Shown: positions 11,648 to 21,945 of the stretch, piece by piece
Layout: each line of letters opens with the position of its first letter
How positions within the stretch are numbered: position 1 is the first letter of the stretch
Source of the DNA: Wyeomyia smithii
Lineage: Eukaryota; Arthropoda; Insecta; Diptera; Culicidae
Assembly: GCF_029784165.1 (NCBI RefSeq)
Contig: NC_073694.1
Coordinates: 79,075,542 to 79,139,541, forward strand
Direction: 5' to 3'
Length of the DNA: 64,000 nt
Notes under the pieces: generated by a model
Database searches by the model: none
Seen by the model: only the letters and a program-made list of their open reading frames with translations
What the model was told of the DNA's origin: nothing
Position numbers and translations under genes: made by a program

Positions 11648-12305
11648 AAGTAGGTAGTCTTGAGAAAGACTGATGGGAAATAACTTTCAGGTAGTCTTTA
11701 AAAGACACACTGACAAAACACAAACTTTGAAGCTATAGGCAGTCAAAGACCAGTCCACAAGCAACCGAAAAAACGTCTGATCTGTAGGACAGTTCAAGAC
11801 GCACTCATAGCGATGCTGGTACTGCTGCTGTATCCACTGCACTGCTACTGCTGCTGCTAAGGGAGGACTGGTTGCAGTCTAGAATTATAATGAGCGGCTT
11901 CGGGTGAAGCAGGCTCTTTTATAAGCCAAATTGCACATTTCAAATGGCAAGGTCTATGATTCTGTCGACCGTGCTTGGGAAGCAATCATATAACGATCAA
12001 TCAGAGGCCGAATTTTTCGTTTTGACAATGCTTGACTATTTTCAATAGTACAATAGTTTGAATAATAAAATTACAATTATCTGCATTTGGGAAGAATCTT
12101 AGAAGATTTTCCAATCTATTGCTGCCAGAACGAAGGAAATCCGTCGAAAACTAATCGATTTATTAGCATTTGAAATTGGACATATTTTTCACTTTTTTTC
12201 GGTTTTAGATTTTCATTTTGCATCCCTATGTATCCGAACTTACTGAGAGAAGTATTCTACTTCAAAAAGTAATTTACATTGACCACTCACAACAACAAGA
12301 TATCA

Positions 12306-12660
12306 TTACCATGAAGTGAAGCGTTGTTTTTTTTTCGTCCTTCGATGGACGGTTGAGGATCGCAAGCCTTTTGCTTCACATCTTTTTTTAGAGTTCCGTG
12401 TGATGGACTTGAAAAAATTTTCCATTAATTTGATGTTAAAGCTAGGATTGATGCTTTTGACGATTTCAAAATATATTTGCAGTACGTTTTTATACAAACG
12501 TAAAGCGTATTTAGGTTTTTCGTTCTTACTCGCGCCCGTCCATGAAAATTCCAGCATCAATTTTCTATCGAATAAATAATCGACGAGCTCATAACACGAG
12601 TTTTGACCGTTAACTGTGTCCGAGACTGACCGAAAGTCAGTCCCGATTTACAAAAAAAAC
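12306..12660 (-). pseudogene. C-terminal fragment resembling a DUF4806 protein
   Basis: A minus-strand frame opens after a stop near 12660 and runs to 12306 without an obvious start. It contains ELVDYLFDRKLMLEFSWTG, an ALRLYKNVLQIYFEIV helix and ENFFKSITRNSKKR. I recall the SWTG motif followed by a FFK...NAKxR helix from DUF4806 proteins that accompany DNA transposons in insects; this is from memory. It ends in a basic tail. It may form one gene with the acidic frame at 12827-13084, but no convincing splice pair was established. Confidence 0.4.
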
Positions 12661-12826
12661 ATGCATAATACAACAGTAAAATGAATGGGGAGTAAAAAAG
12701 AGTTCGATACGACCGTTTAGATGAAAATAAGTTATCTAGTAATAATTATCAATTATTGGGATTATTTTTTAGTTTGAATTGGTGATGAATTTATGTGGAG
12801 CGATTTTCTGCTAATACGAATTCAAG

Positions 12827-13084
12827 TCAATTTTTTTTCTTGGTTCGCTTCTTCGTAAATCTATCCGCAAAATCTTGAGTATCGAAAAAACTTCCATCAG
12901 AATCCAGGAAATCGTTCCAAGAAATCTCCAAAGGTGATGCTCGAACCTCAAATGGATTTGGATCATCTTGACATTTGTCGTCGGATGAACCAACTGCAGT
13001 CCCGGTTTCAGTTTCTTTATCCGAGTCCTCACCGGATAAGCTCTCATCGGTTCCGTACATCATGAGATTTTCCAACGTCGACAT
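12827..13084 (-). CDS. Short acidic protein of unknown function
   Basis: An ATG-started 85-residue frame (MSTLENLMMYGTDESLS...) is very rich in Asp, Glu and Ser and ends in a basic KKRTKKK stretch. No domain is recognised. Acidic N-termini of this sort precede DUF4806 regions in transposon-associated genes, and a DUF4806-like fragment lies just downstream, so a shared gene is possible. It may equally be a chance frame. Confidence 0.25.
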   Translation of the reverse strand: MSTLENLMMYGTDESLSGEDSDKETETGTAVGSSDDKCQDDPNPFEVRASPLEISWNDFLDSDGSFFDTQDFADRFTKKRTKKKN

Positions 13085-13234
13085 TTCTTAAAAGGTTCTC
13101 ATGGACATACACTTCCTAACAGCGAAGGATTGACAGTTTTCCACGGCAACGAATAACAACACGTCAACACGCACTATAGTTTCAACATGGCAATGTGGCT
13201 GACTTGCGGTTACTTTTCTCTTCGGTGTATCATA

Positions 13235-13397
<163 letters not shown>

Positions 13398-13674
13398 CGG
13401 TACTGCGTGTATCTATAGATATCAGTAGCAATACTCAGAGAGAGAGATATGCGAAGAGAATGTTGTGCGCCAAACGAAAATATCAAAATTCGAGCCAAAC
13501 GAACAAGAAAGGTAACACATTGAAAGGCATTGCAATGAGGTTTAATGAGGAATATATTTATTTTTACCTTTTTACACGTTTTTAATGTTCTATTACTAAA
13601 ACATGAATTGAGAATACTCCAAAGTTGCTTCATCACAGTGATTTTAACTGGTGGTTCACAAACCCTTTGGGGAC

Positions 13675-13800
13675 CATCCATAATGATGTCACGCGTTAAG
13701 GGGGGGGGGGGGAGGGGGTTTCAATTATTGTGACATTTTGTGACATATGGGGGAGGGGGGGTTATCTTGAGTGTGACATCACATTTAAACTCAAAAAAAA
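13675..13800. repeat. G-tract MITE remnant with inverted TGATGTCAC ends
   Basis: ATGATGTCACGC is followed by a run of G, then TTGTGACATTTTGTGACATATGG, more G runs and GTGTGACATCAC. The TGATGTCAC motif is inverted at the two ends. A similar stretch is at 32340-32490 (TTGTGACAGCTTGTGACAAGG and GTGACATCATT). Probably two decayed copies of one MITE family. Confidence 0.5.
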
Positions 13801-13882
13801 TAAATAAATAAAAAAGTCACATGCCTAACCGCAGAGTTCAACTCAAAACTATTTATGATATTTTCATCATTCATTTATAGTT

Positions 13883-14230
13883 TTTTTTTACTCTCGCTTA
13901 TTTTCCGTCGGTCTTGTTCCGCCCCTTTTATTGTGCCAATCACCAACGCCCAGGGAGGCGGCTCCACTCAGGACCCTAACTTACGACCCGTTGATTAACG
14001 GACTGGCGCTAACGCCAACTCTCTCATGCGATTGAAGGCGTGATCCTAGAGATTTTTCGCCTCAGAAAATCTCCCGGTGTCGGCTAGAATTGAATCTAGA
14101 CTAGTTGGGTTGGTTGTGAGTGGATCACGCCACCCCACAACCATCGACACCTATGTCGGCGTTGGGATTCGAACTTAGGCGTCGAGCGTGGTTGGCGGAG
14201 ACGTTACCAACCATGCTAGGCCCCCGCCTG
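13883..14230 (-). mobile_element. tRNA-derived SINE (Feilai-like) with 13-bp target duplication
   Basis: Flanked by the direct repeat TTCATTTATAGTT (13870-13882 and 14231-14243). On the minus strand it starts with GGGGGCCTAGCATGGTTGG, giving an A box (TAGCATGGTTGG, 14207-14218). A B box AGTTCGAATCCC follows near 14162-14175, and the element ends in a short A-rich tail at 13883-13890. The layout is that of a pol III-transcribed tRNA-derived SINE. Feilai is the Aedes family I recall with this head; identity not verified. It is not a tRNA gene: no cloverleaf follows. Confidence 0.8.
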
Positions 14231-14691
14231 TTCATTTATAGTTCAACGATCCCTTTTTTTGCTTAGGATTTGCTTTAGATAAAATAAATGACAGTTTTTT
14301 TTTCACGTTAAAAATCATAATGTTCGTTAATTCTGTTTTACCGTGCATGTTCGTTTATGAATGACAGCGCAATTTCATTAATTTTCAGTGTCTCTCAATC
14401 CAATCAATACCAAAATTGTGACAAAACGTAAATAAAAATGCTTGGCTTTTGTAACATGTGGAGAAGATTTGGATTGCGAATTGATTGAAGAAGAGGAACT
14501 AAATATTGATGGTCTTTCAAAAATCAGCAATGATGCTGCAGTTACAGTCTCGGCTTTCTCTGTCGTCGATATGCGTCTCCATCAACAGCATCCTTTTCTA
14601 GTTATCTTTTATAATCTTTTTTTTTTTAGTTTCAGTTTTTCTTTCAGTAAAATCGTTCTCATCAAGAAAAAGTAGGAGGTTGTATCCAAGA

Positions 14692-14740
14692 CACGACCGC
14701 ATGATGACGTAGAACTACGTACACTATTAACAGATGCATT
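14692..14740. repeat. Family A-like end fragment
   Basis: GGTTGTATCCAAGACACGACC, then GACGTAGAACTACGT. This resembles the family A left end (GGTTGTGTGCAAAGCCACGACC then GAAGTAGAATACTT). The inverted partner AACGTAGCTCTACGTC occurs at 32293-32308, at the end of another family A fragment. Confidence 0.45.
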
Positions 14741-14747
14741 GAGTGTT

Positions 14748-14860
14748 TCATTACCTAGTTACACAACTGTTTTTATCAAAGTTTTATAGCGCTTTTTTGG
14801 CTGTATTGAGCGCTATAAAACTTTGATAAAACCAATATTTTTACTTAGGTAATGAGTTAT
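14748..14860. repeat. Strong hairpin with a perfect 23-bp stem
   Basis: 14771-14793 is the exact reverse complement of 14809-14831, with a 15-nt loop. Further out, CATTACCTA (about 14750) and TAGGTAATG (about 14850) also pair, giving a longer interrupted stem. No reading frame crosses it. It could be the core of a foldback MITE or be transcribed as a hairpin RNA. Confidence 0.8.
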
Positions 14861-14934
14861 AATGTCTACTAATGAAGGGTTGTGAATTTCTTGAACCGGA
14901 TTCAGCAGTTAGCAGATCGTGCCGAGTTGAAAAC

Positions 14935-15035
14935 CATACACAGCACACACACACACAAATCATACCATATCATAGACACACACACATCATACCATATCAT
15001 TATACCATACACACATACACAAATGATATCATAAC
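14935..15035. repeat. CA-rich imperfect simple repeat
   Basis: Runs of CACACACA alternate with ATACCATATCAT units. Simple-sequence expansion without coding potential. Confidence 0.7.
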
Positions 15036-15508
15036 ATTTTTTTAAATCACAATTTGCACAACTGCACTTTGTTTTGTCATTTAGTTTCTTTGCTTATCTG
15101 ATTAGATCACCCATATAACAAATTTTTTTTTTATATAAATGATATGTGAAAATAAAACACAGTTTTTTCGATGCGTTGGTTTGATGTAATCCTCATTGAC
15201 CAACTAACCCCGTAACCAACTAGCCCTGTTCTACCCTATCTTCTTCCCCGCCGATGTTGTGAGAAAAACTATCTTACTCATAAAGCCATTACCACGTGGC
15301 TTGAATGATGACTATATTGAATATCACTCACAAACTCTACTGCTAAGCAATATTCGACGCAGATGATTGAAGTAAGCGTTGGTTAATTCATTACGAATGA
15401 GGTCCCGGTTAGTAAAAATTGGCACTGTAGGTGCAACAATATACCACCAGCACATGAGCCTCAAACGTAAGAATGCTTCAAACTGATTGACTGTTTTTTC
15501 GGTCGATC

Positions 15509-15781
15509 ATGAATGCAAACGAAAAATGGTACGTGACTGCCGACAGAAGATTGTACGGCGGACTTGAACGCCGAAGCGGCGGTCCTTTTGCGGAAAGCAA
15601 CGTTGCACGCAGCTCGTTTCTTATTCGCTCTGCTTTCAACCGTTCGTTGAAATTGAACGTGCTGCAGGTACAAGTTGAAATTGAGCGAAGGATCGCACAA
15701 AAAGGAGAGCTTGTAACTGACCGAGAAAACGTTCAAGCGTCTTTATTGAAAAGGATTTTTCAAAGCCCTGCTCCCAAGTAA
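15509..15781 (+). other. Unrecognised 90-codon frame
   Basis: ATG-started, arginine-rich, moderate GC compared with the AT-rich surroundings. A frame of similar length runs on the opposite strand. No domain, splice signal or repeat link was recognised. Possibly the edge of an old element. Confidence 0.15.
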
Positions 15782-15839
15782 GAGTGAAATCACTGTGGAC
15801 AGATTCTGACGCATGCTGCTGAAGTAACCGCAACATAAT

Positions 15840-17420
15840 TTGAAATAAACTTTTTACTGCCAGATTATATTAGCTTTATTAAAATAAAGAACTTAGGCCC
15901 TCTTCAAAGCTTTGGATTGTTTTATCATTATACAAATAGCGTATCGGCAGGCAAACCATCTATTCCTATAAAGTTTCATAAAAAACAAAGAGGCTAAGAC
16001 TAATTACTGGTGGAGTTGGTACGAATTTTCTAAGGATATCGGATATTTTGACATAAAATGGACATAACTCAAAAATGCCACCAACGATTTTTTTCAAAAT
16101 TTACCCATCATAACGAAGAAACTGGCATTTACCGTTTTCATGGTACTTTTTTTGATAAAAACGTTCTCAGGAGCACCGTGTCATTTTTTGAGGAAAAAAC
16201 TGATTTCTCTCCGCCGGGATCGGGTTAAGCTATTGGTCATTATTTTATTGGAGGTTTTGAAATGTGAACGTATAAACGACAAACCGGAAGAGGTTTGACG
16301 CTACAGATTTATGTAATGTATATCCATTTCAAACATCTTTTCAAGGGGCGGAGAGAAGCTTCTCAGTAATACGGCGATTGAAAACGGAGCTCTGTAAGGT
16401 CAGCACGCAGGATCAATTTTCATGTCTAGTTCTCCTCAATATTTTTTGCTTGTATAGTTTTTTTCTTTTAAAAAATTCATTGGAAAAAATCAAAAAAACA
16501 ATCCGCACCACGGAAAGATGTTTGAAATGTAATAAAAATCGAATTATCATAGTTTGTGTAATCAAAAATATGAATATTATATACCATTTTGTTCCTTTAA
16601 TGTTCTTTACCCAATGATGTGTAACCATAGGCGCCAACTTTGGCAAGTGCAAGAAGTAACATTATAGCTTATTTGCTCAAAACTTGATGCAATACGGTAT
16701 ATTGAATACAACTATTCTCTGGAAAATTCTTGGAGTCTAAAAAAACTTGTGTGAAATGGGATCGCTCTTTGCGACATTTGAAAGCTTTTGTATTCGAAAG
16801 CGAAATAAAACAATTTTGGGCGATGATTTAATGTTATTAAAATGAGCAATACAGCAATGGACTAAAAACATTTTGTTTTGCTTCGCTGAAAGAGGTTTGC
16901 GTTGAGGCTGTGGTTAAGATTTTCAACACATTAGGAGAGTCAATCTCGCTTGAAGTGATCTTTTTAGTTGTATTTGTTTTTTTTTTTTGTTACGATACTA
17001 TACTACACAGTTAAAAAAAAATAAGCGTTAACCGCTTTGGATATTTTTTTCAATGAAAAATTAAGAAGAATAGAGCTCCCCTAAGATTTTTCTTAGTTGC
17101 GCCTATGTTAAAATTATATGACTGTAGAGTATCTCATCTACGAAAAAAAGTGCAAACAATATCAGCAAAAGAAAAACTTTACTAACAGTTAATGATAGTT
17201 TTCCTCACTGATAACTATAAGTAGTTACTGGTGGTATTCCCATCCCAAGCATAGTGCATTCTTCATTTCGCTTACGCCCATTACCAACGTGGCTTCAGTC
17301 GCTGCTGGTGATGCGACATGCAAATAGTCGCAAGATAGTTCTGATGGTGCACCTCGAGTGCCAACTTTTACTAACCTGGACTTCACCCTAAACGAATCAA
17401 ACTAAGCAGCTAATTGAAAT
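15840..17420. other. Spacer without recognisable genes
   Basis: AT-rich sequence with short frames only. Nothing with a domain, splice signal, tRNA or clear repeat end was recognised. Confidence 0.35.
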
Positions 17421-17423
17421 CGT

Positions 17424-17701
<278 letters not shown>

Positions 17702-18964
17702 TAGCTGACCCGGCAAACTTCGTCCTGCCTATTTTAGTGTTTAATTTAATAATTTTAAACATTTCAAATTTATTGATTCCTTGCGATTGGATTATATCGT
17801 TTAAAAATAATTGGTTTTAGCGGAATGGTGAATCCTCAACTTTTGGCTTTATACATGACCTCTATTCCGGATATATTGGGTGCTTTTCAGTTATTTTCGT
17901 TGTTTTCCAGAAGCTGAAAGTGGTCATCTTCTAATTCAAAATGGTGTCCAGGGTCAGTGCTTGGGTTCTTTACATCATTTCGATTACGGACTTATCCATA
18001 TGTAGTAGTATTCGGTTATTTTCGGCTGTTTTCCAGAAGTTGCCATTTTTCACTTCAAACTGTTGTCTAAGGTCAATTTATAGCTCCTTGCATCATTCTG
18101 GATCCGGTGATCCGGAACCGTAAGTCGCCATCTTGGATTAAAAATGGCACTTGGAAACAATTTCTAGCCCCTGAGCGCCATTCTGGTTTAAGAAACACCC
18201 ATATTGGGTATTATTTGGTCATTTTCGGCTGTTCTCTAGAAAATGGTTGTCACCATCCTCGAATTCAAAAGGGTGTCTGTGGTCGATGCTAGCTCCTGTG
18301 TATCATTCTGGTTTTGAAGATACTCATTTTGTTTGGAAATCGGCAATTTTTGGCTGTTTTTTAGAAACCGGAAGTTGCCATCTTACAATTCATAATGGTG
18401 TCTGAGGTCAATTTTCAGCTTCATTCTCGTTCCAGAGATACTTATATTGGTACTTTAGGCTGTTTCCAGACACCGGAAGTCGCCATTCCACAATTCAAAA
18501 TAATGTCTGAGGTCGATTTGTGGCTTCAGTGCATCATAACAATCCCGGAAATACCCATATTGGGTGGTATTTGGTCAATTGCAGCTGTTTCTCAGAAACC
18601 GGAAGTCGCCTTCTTACAATTCAAAATGTTGTCTGAGGTTAATAGGTCGATTTGTGGCTTCAGTGCATCATAGCAATTCCGGAAATACGCATATTGAGGG
18701 GTATTTGGTCATTTGCCGCTGTTTTTCGGGAACCGGAAGTCGCCATCTTGGATTTCAAAATGGCATTTGGGAACAATTTCTGGCCTCCGTGCGTCAATCT
18801 GATTAAAGAAACGCTCATATTAAGTGGTATTTGATAATTTTCGGCTGTTTTTCAGACACCGGAACTTGCCAGCTAACAATTCAAAATGTTGTCTGAAGTC
18901 GATTTGTGGCTTCAGTCGTCGATTTGTGGCTTCAGTGCATCAACAATCCCGGAAATACCCATAT

Positions 18965-19222
18965 GGCGTCGTTACAAATTACGTAACGCTAAAAACCTAG
19001 ATTTCAGACCCCCTCCCCCCTCTATGTTAGATATGACTCCCCCCCCCCCCTAAAGTTACGTAACACTGGACAACCTGTCCCCCCGTCCAAATTTGCAATT
19101 TTGAGCAAACATCTCAGTTACGTAACGGGCTCTACTACCCCCCCTCCCCCCTTTGTAACAATAAGTAACGCAGACTTATCCCCCCCCCCCCTTCATGCGT
19201 TACGTAATTTGTGTACGACGCC
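18965..19222. mobile_element. 258-bp MITE with 3-bp TAT duplication
   Basis: Inverted ends GGCGTCGTTACAAATTACG and CGTAATTTGTGTACGACGCC; poly-C tracts inside. It splits the satellite phrase CCCATATTGGGTGG so that TAT is present on both sides (18962-18964 and 19223-19225). A 3-bp target of this kind fits PIF/Harbinger; a 2-bp AT duplication is the alternative reading. Confidence 0.75.
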
Positions 19223-19292
19223 TATTGGGTGGTATTTGGTCATTTGCCGCTGTTTTTCAGAAACCGGAAGTCGCCATCTTGGATTTCAGAAT

Positions 19293-19637
19293 TAGTCCTG
19301 TGCGCCGCCGCCGACACTTTTACGCACGCCGACGATTTTGAGTCTGCGCGCCGCCGAGAAAATTTTTTACGCGCCGATAATAATTATGCAGACTGGATTT
19401 TTTCACGATTCGAGAGATACCATGAATCACAGCCAATGAGTGTAAATTATCCTGAATTGTGAATATTCGATACAGCATTTCACATCAAGAGTATTAAGTT
19501 GCATCAAACATTATACGCAATATTTTAGAGGTGGTAATTAGAGACTCGCCGATACACGCCGCCGCCGATGAAAGCCGACGGCGTCACGCCGGCGCGCCGA
19601 CCGCCGCCGCCGATGATTTGATCGGCGCACAGCACTA
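19293..19637. mobile_element. 345-bp GC-rich hAT MITE with 8-bp target duplication
   Basis: Ends TAGTCCTGTGCGCCG and CGGCGCACAGCACTA are inverted with one mismatch. The perfect direct repeat TTCAGAAT lies on both sides (19285-19292 and 19638-19645). The interior is rich in GCCGCCGA, in contrast to the AT-rich surroundings. The duplication falls in a satellite unit whose unbroken form reads TTTCAAAATGG nearby. Confidence 0.75.
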
Positions 19638-19969
19638 TTCAGAATGGCATTGAAAGACAATTTTTGGCCTCTGAGCGTCATTCTGGTTGAAATGGTCTGG
19701 TTCTAGTCTGAGGTCAATTTGTGGCTTCAGTGCATCATAACAATCCCGGAAATACCCATATTGGGTGGTATTTGGTCATTTTCGGCTGTTTTCCAGACAC
19801 CGGAAATCGCCATCTTACAACTCAAATTGTTGTTTGAGGTCGATTTGTGGCTTCAGTGCATCATAACAATTCCGGGAATACCCATGTTGGGTGGTATAAG
19901 GTCATTTGCCGCTATTTTTCAGAAACGGAAAGTCGCCATCTTGGATTTCGAAATGGTATTTGGAGACAT

Positions 19970-20945
19970 GCCAAAAGAAGGAAGGGTGTCGAAACATTAT
20001 GGACATGTTTGTTACATCTAAGAACATTCACCTGCTAAATTTGGTTATAGTTGCTTGATTGGTTCTCGAGCTGTGCGTAATTTGAGTTTCATTTGTATGG
20101 GACCCCTCCCTAATAGAAGAGAGAGGGATGTCAAACCACTATATTTGTTACCCCTAAAAACAATCACCCGTCAAATTTGGTTCCATTTAGTTGGCTAATT
20201 CTCGAGATAAGCAGAAATTTGTGTTTCATTTGTTATGAACCCCTCCCTCACAGAAGAGGGAGGGGAGTCGAACCACTATGGACATACTTGTAACCTCTAA
20301 AAACATTCACATACCAAATTTGGTTGTATTTGGTTGATTGGTTCTCGAGCTGTGCGAAATTCGTATTTCATTTGTATGGGACCCCTCCCTTGTAGAAGAG
20401 GGAGGGGTGTCAAACCATTTTGTATATATATGTTTCCCCTAAAAACATCTACCTACCAAATTTGGTTCTATTTGCTTGGTTAGTTCTCAAGGGGTGCAGA
20501 AATTTGTATGGGACCCCTCCCTTACAGAAGAGAGAAGGGTGTCGAATCAACATGGACATATTTGCTACTCTTTAAAACATCCACATGCCAAATTTGGTTC
20601 CATTTACTTGGTTAGTTCTCAAGATGTGCAGAAATTTGTGTTTCATTTGTATGGGACCCCTCACTTCCAGAGGAGGGAAGGGTGTCGAACCAACATGGAC
20701 ATATTTGTTACTCCTGAAAACATCCACTTGCCAAATTTGGTTCCATTTGCTTGGTTAGTTTTCGAGATGTGCAGAAGTTTGTGTTTCATTTGTATGAAAC
20801 CCCTCCCTTACAGAAGAGAGAAGGGTGTCGAATCAACATGGACGTATTTGTTACTTCTAAAAACATCCACATGCCAAATTTGGTTCCATTTGCTTGGTTA
20901 GTTTTCGAGATGTGCAGAAGTTTGTATTTCATTTGTATGGGATAT
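19970..20945. repeat. Second satellite-like array, unit about 127-153 bp
   Basis: At least six imperfect units, each with CAAATTTGGTTCCATTTGC, TTAGTTCTCGAGATGTGCAG, TTTCATTTGTATGGGACC and CCTCCCTTACAGAAGAG. Unit starts near 20101, 20228, 20381, 20513, 20656 and 20800. Some frames stay open through several units and give repetitive peptides, which are not genes. It follows the first array directly; both may belong to one long element. Confidence 0.85.
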
Positions 20946-20949
20946 AACT

Positions 20950-21920
20950 ACAATATTACAGTTATGTTACCCCAATGTAACATTGTAATGTTACAATGTT
21001 ATGTAAAAAAGTGGGAAATAGAAACCTTCCACTTACTTCCAGCTAACGTATAACTAACATAACATCATAACACTGTTGCGTAATAATCTATAATCTGTTT
21101 AGTTCATTCATTTTGTAAGTTTAGTTTAAAGATAACATATGTTACATCAAACAATTGAGAAAATCAACTATTATTCAAGTTATGAAATTAAAAAAACTAA
21201 ATCGTTAGAAAACAATTTTTCGAAAATAATCAAATAATGGAGAAAAAGTCTTTAGATATTAGAGAAAACAGCTGTGCAGTGGATCCGTATAAGAAGCGAG
21301 ATGCATATTTGTTTTCGAATAAGCAATCAATCCACGCGTTTTCATGATCTACTGAACGAGTTTTTATGGCAGTTTAGATAGTTAATTAGTGTCTTAGTTA
21401 CATCTTGAACTTCAACTCGATATTTCAAAAAACAACTTATTAGATTAAATACCAACTTCAAACAGTCCAAAATGCATTTGAAAGTAGCTATGGGCCAACT
21501 AGTTGTATTAAATAGTTTCGTTGTTCAAAACTGCTAGGATAATTGTTAGGCTACAATACAATTTTACTGCCGCTTCAAGCACAACTGTCCCATATTCTGT
21601 GCAAACCTTATGGACGCTGGGACAGTTATGCTTGGAGTGGCAGTTTAGGTGTCAGGTGAAGCCATATAAATGTTCCACAGAGCAAATCGCTTTATATTAC
21701 TGCTGCGTAATACTGTCCCTGGTAGGCATAGACAGGCTTAGGGGGGCCATGGCCCCCGGGTTCCCACACTTTGAGGGCCCCATAAAGCTTCACTTCTCAT
21801 GACTCAAGCTTATAGGTTTATGTAAAGGTCTACGCACATTAATTGGAAAACTCACTCGTGAAGCGGAATAATAGCATTTTCGTAAGGAAAGCTAGACACT
21901 AGACAGTAGACAGGACTCGT
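20950..21920. other. Spacer, AT-rich
   Basis: No gene recognised. A short GC-rich patch near 21735-21790 (GGGGGGCCATGGCCCCC palindrome) looks like a repeat end but no partner was found. Confidence 0.35.
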
Positions 21921-21945
21921 ATTTATCATAAAAATAATAACTTAC

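Larger units (their letters stand above)
7372..11807 (-). mobile_element. Jockey-type LINE, about 4.4 kb, full length with 13-bp target duplication
   Basis: A non-LTR retrotransposon on the minus strand, inserted in family A. Both sides carry the direct repeat TAGCGATGCTGGT (7359-7371 and 11808-11820). The 3' end has an A-rich tail, seen here as a T-rich run at 7371-7410. Order on the element strand: 5' region, ORF1 with PRE_C2HC-like region and zinc knuckles (11647-10276), ORF2 with endonuclease and reverse transcriptase (10242-7630), 3' region and tail. The ends look complete but both ORFs are broken. A truncated relative lies at 52340-52935. Juan-like mosquito elements have this organisation; the family name was not verified. 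Confidence 0.9.
6070..12280. repeat. Family A dispersed repeat, copy 1, split by a MITE and a LINE
   Basis: Left end: AGGGTTGTGTGCAAAGCC, ACGACCGC, then GAAGTAGAATACTTTTAC. Right end: CATCCCTATG followed within about 35 bp by AAGTATTCTACTTC, so GAAGTAGAATACTT is inverted at the two ends. Internally it holds GC-rich minisatellite sequence and two copies of a module with CTCTTATATA, GGAAGCAATCATAT and ACCAATCAGA. Removing the LINE (7372-11807) and the 92-bp MITE (6649-6740) joins the flanks. The same layout recurs at 39893-40562 on the other strand and in partial form at 32041-32310 and near 14692. Class unknown; no coding region belonging to the family was found. Confidence 0.6.
17701..19970. 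repeat. Satellite-like array, about 125-130 bp unit
   Basis: Starts at ACTAGCTGACCCGGCAAAC immediately after the TA tract; I recall this motif beside TA tracts in other insect genomes. Diverged units contain CCGGAAGTCGCCATCTT, GTCTGAGGTCGATTTGTGG, CTTCAGTGCATCATAACAA and CCCATATTGGGTGG. Successive units are usually 113-130 bp apart (for example 18549, 18679, 19748, 19873). Two elements interrupt it (18965-19222 and 19293-19637). Confidence 0.85.

Noticed and set aside
14100..14230. tRNA gene on the minus strand
   Set aside because: A and B boxes are present, but the sequence does not fold into a full cloverleaf and lies within a SINE with target duplication.
14442..14675. 77-codon acidic frame
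   Set aside because: Ends in a Phe/Ser low-complexity tail over a T-rich tract; no motif or splice support.
18395..20901. Several open frames of 80-140 codons
   Set aside because: They run through the satellite arrays and repeat the same peptide phrases; no start, splice or domain evidence.
17900..20945. Direct repeats that could suggest a CRISPR array
   Set aside because: Units are long, diverged and contiguous, with no spacers, in a eukaryotic genome.
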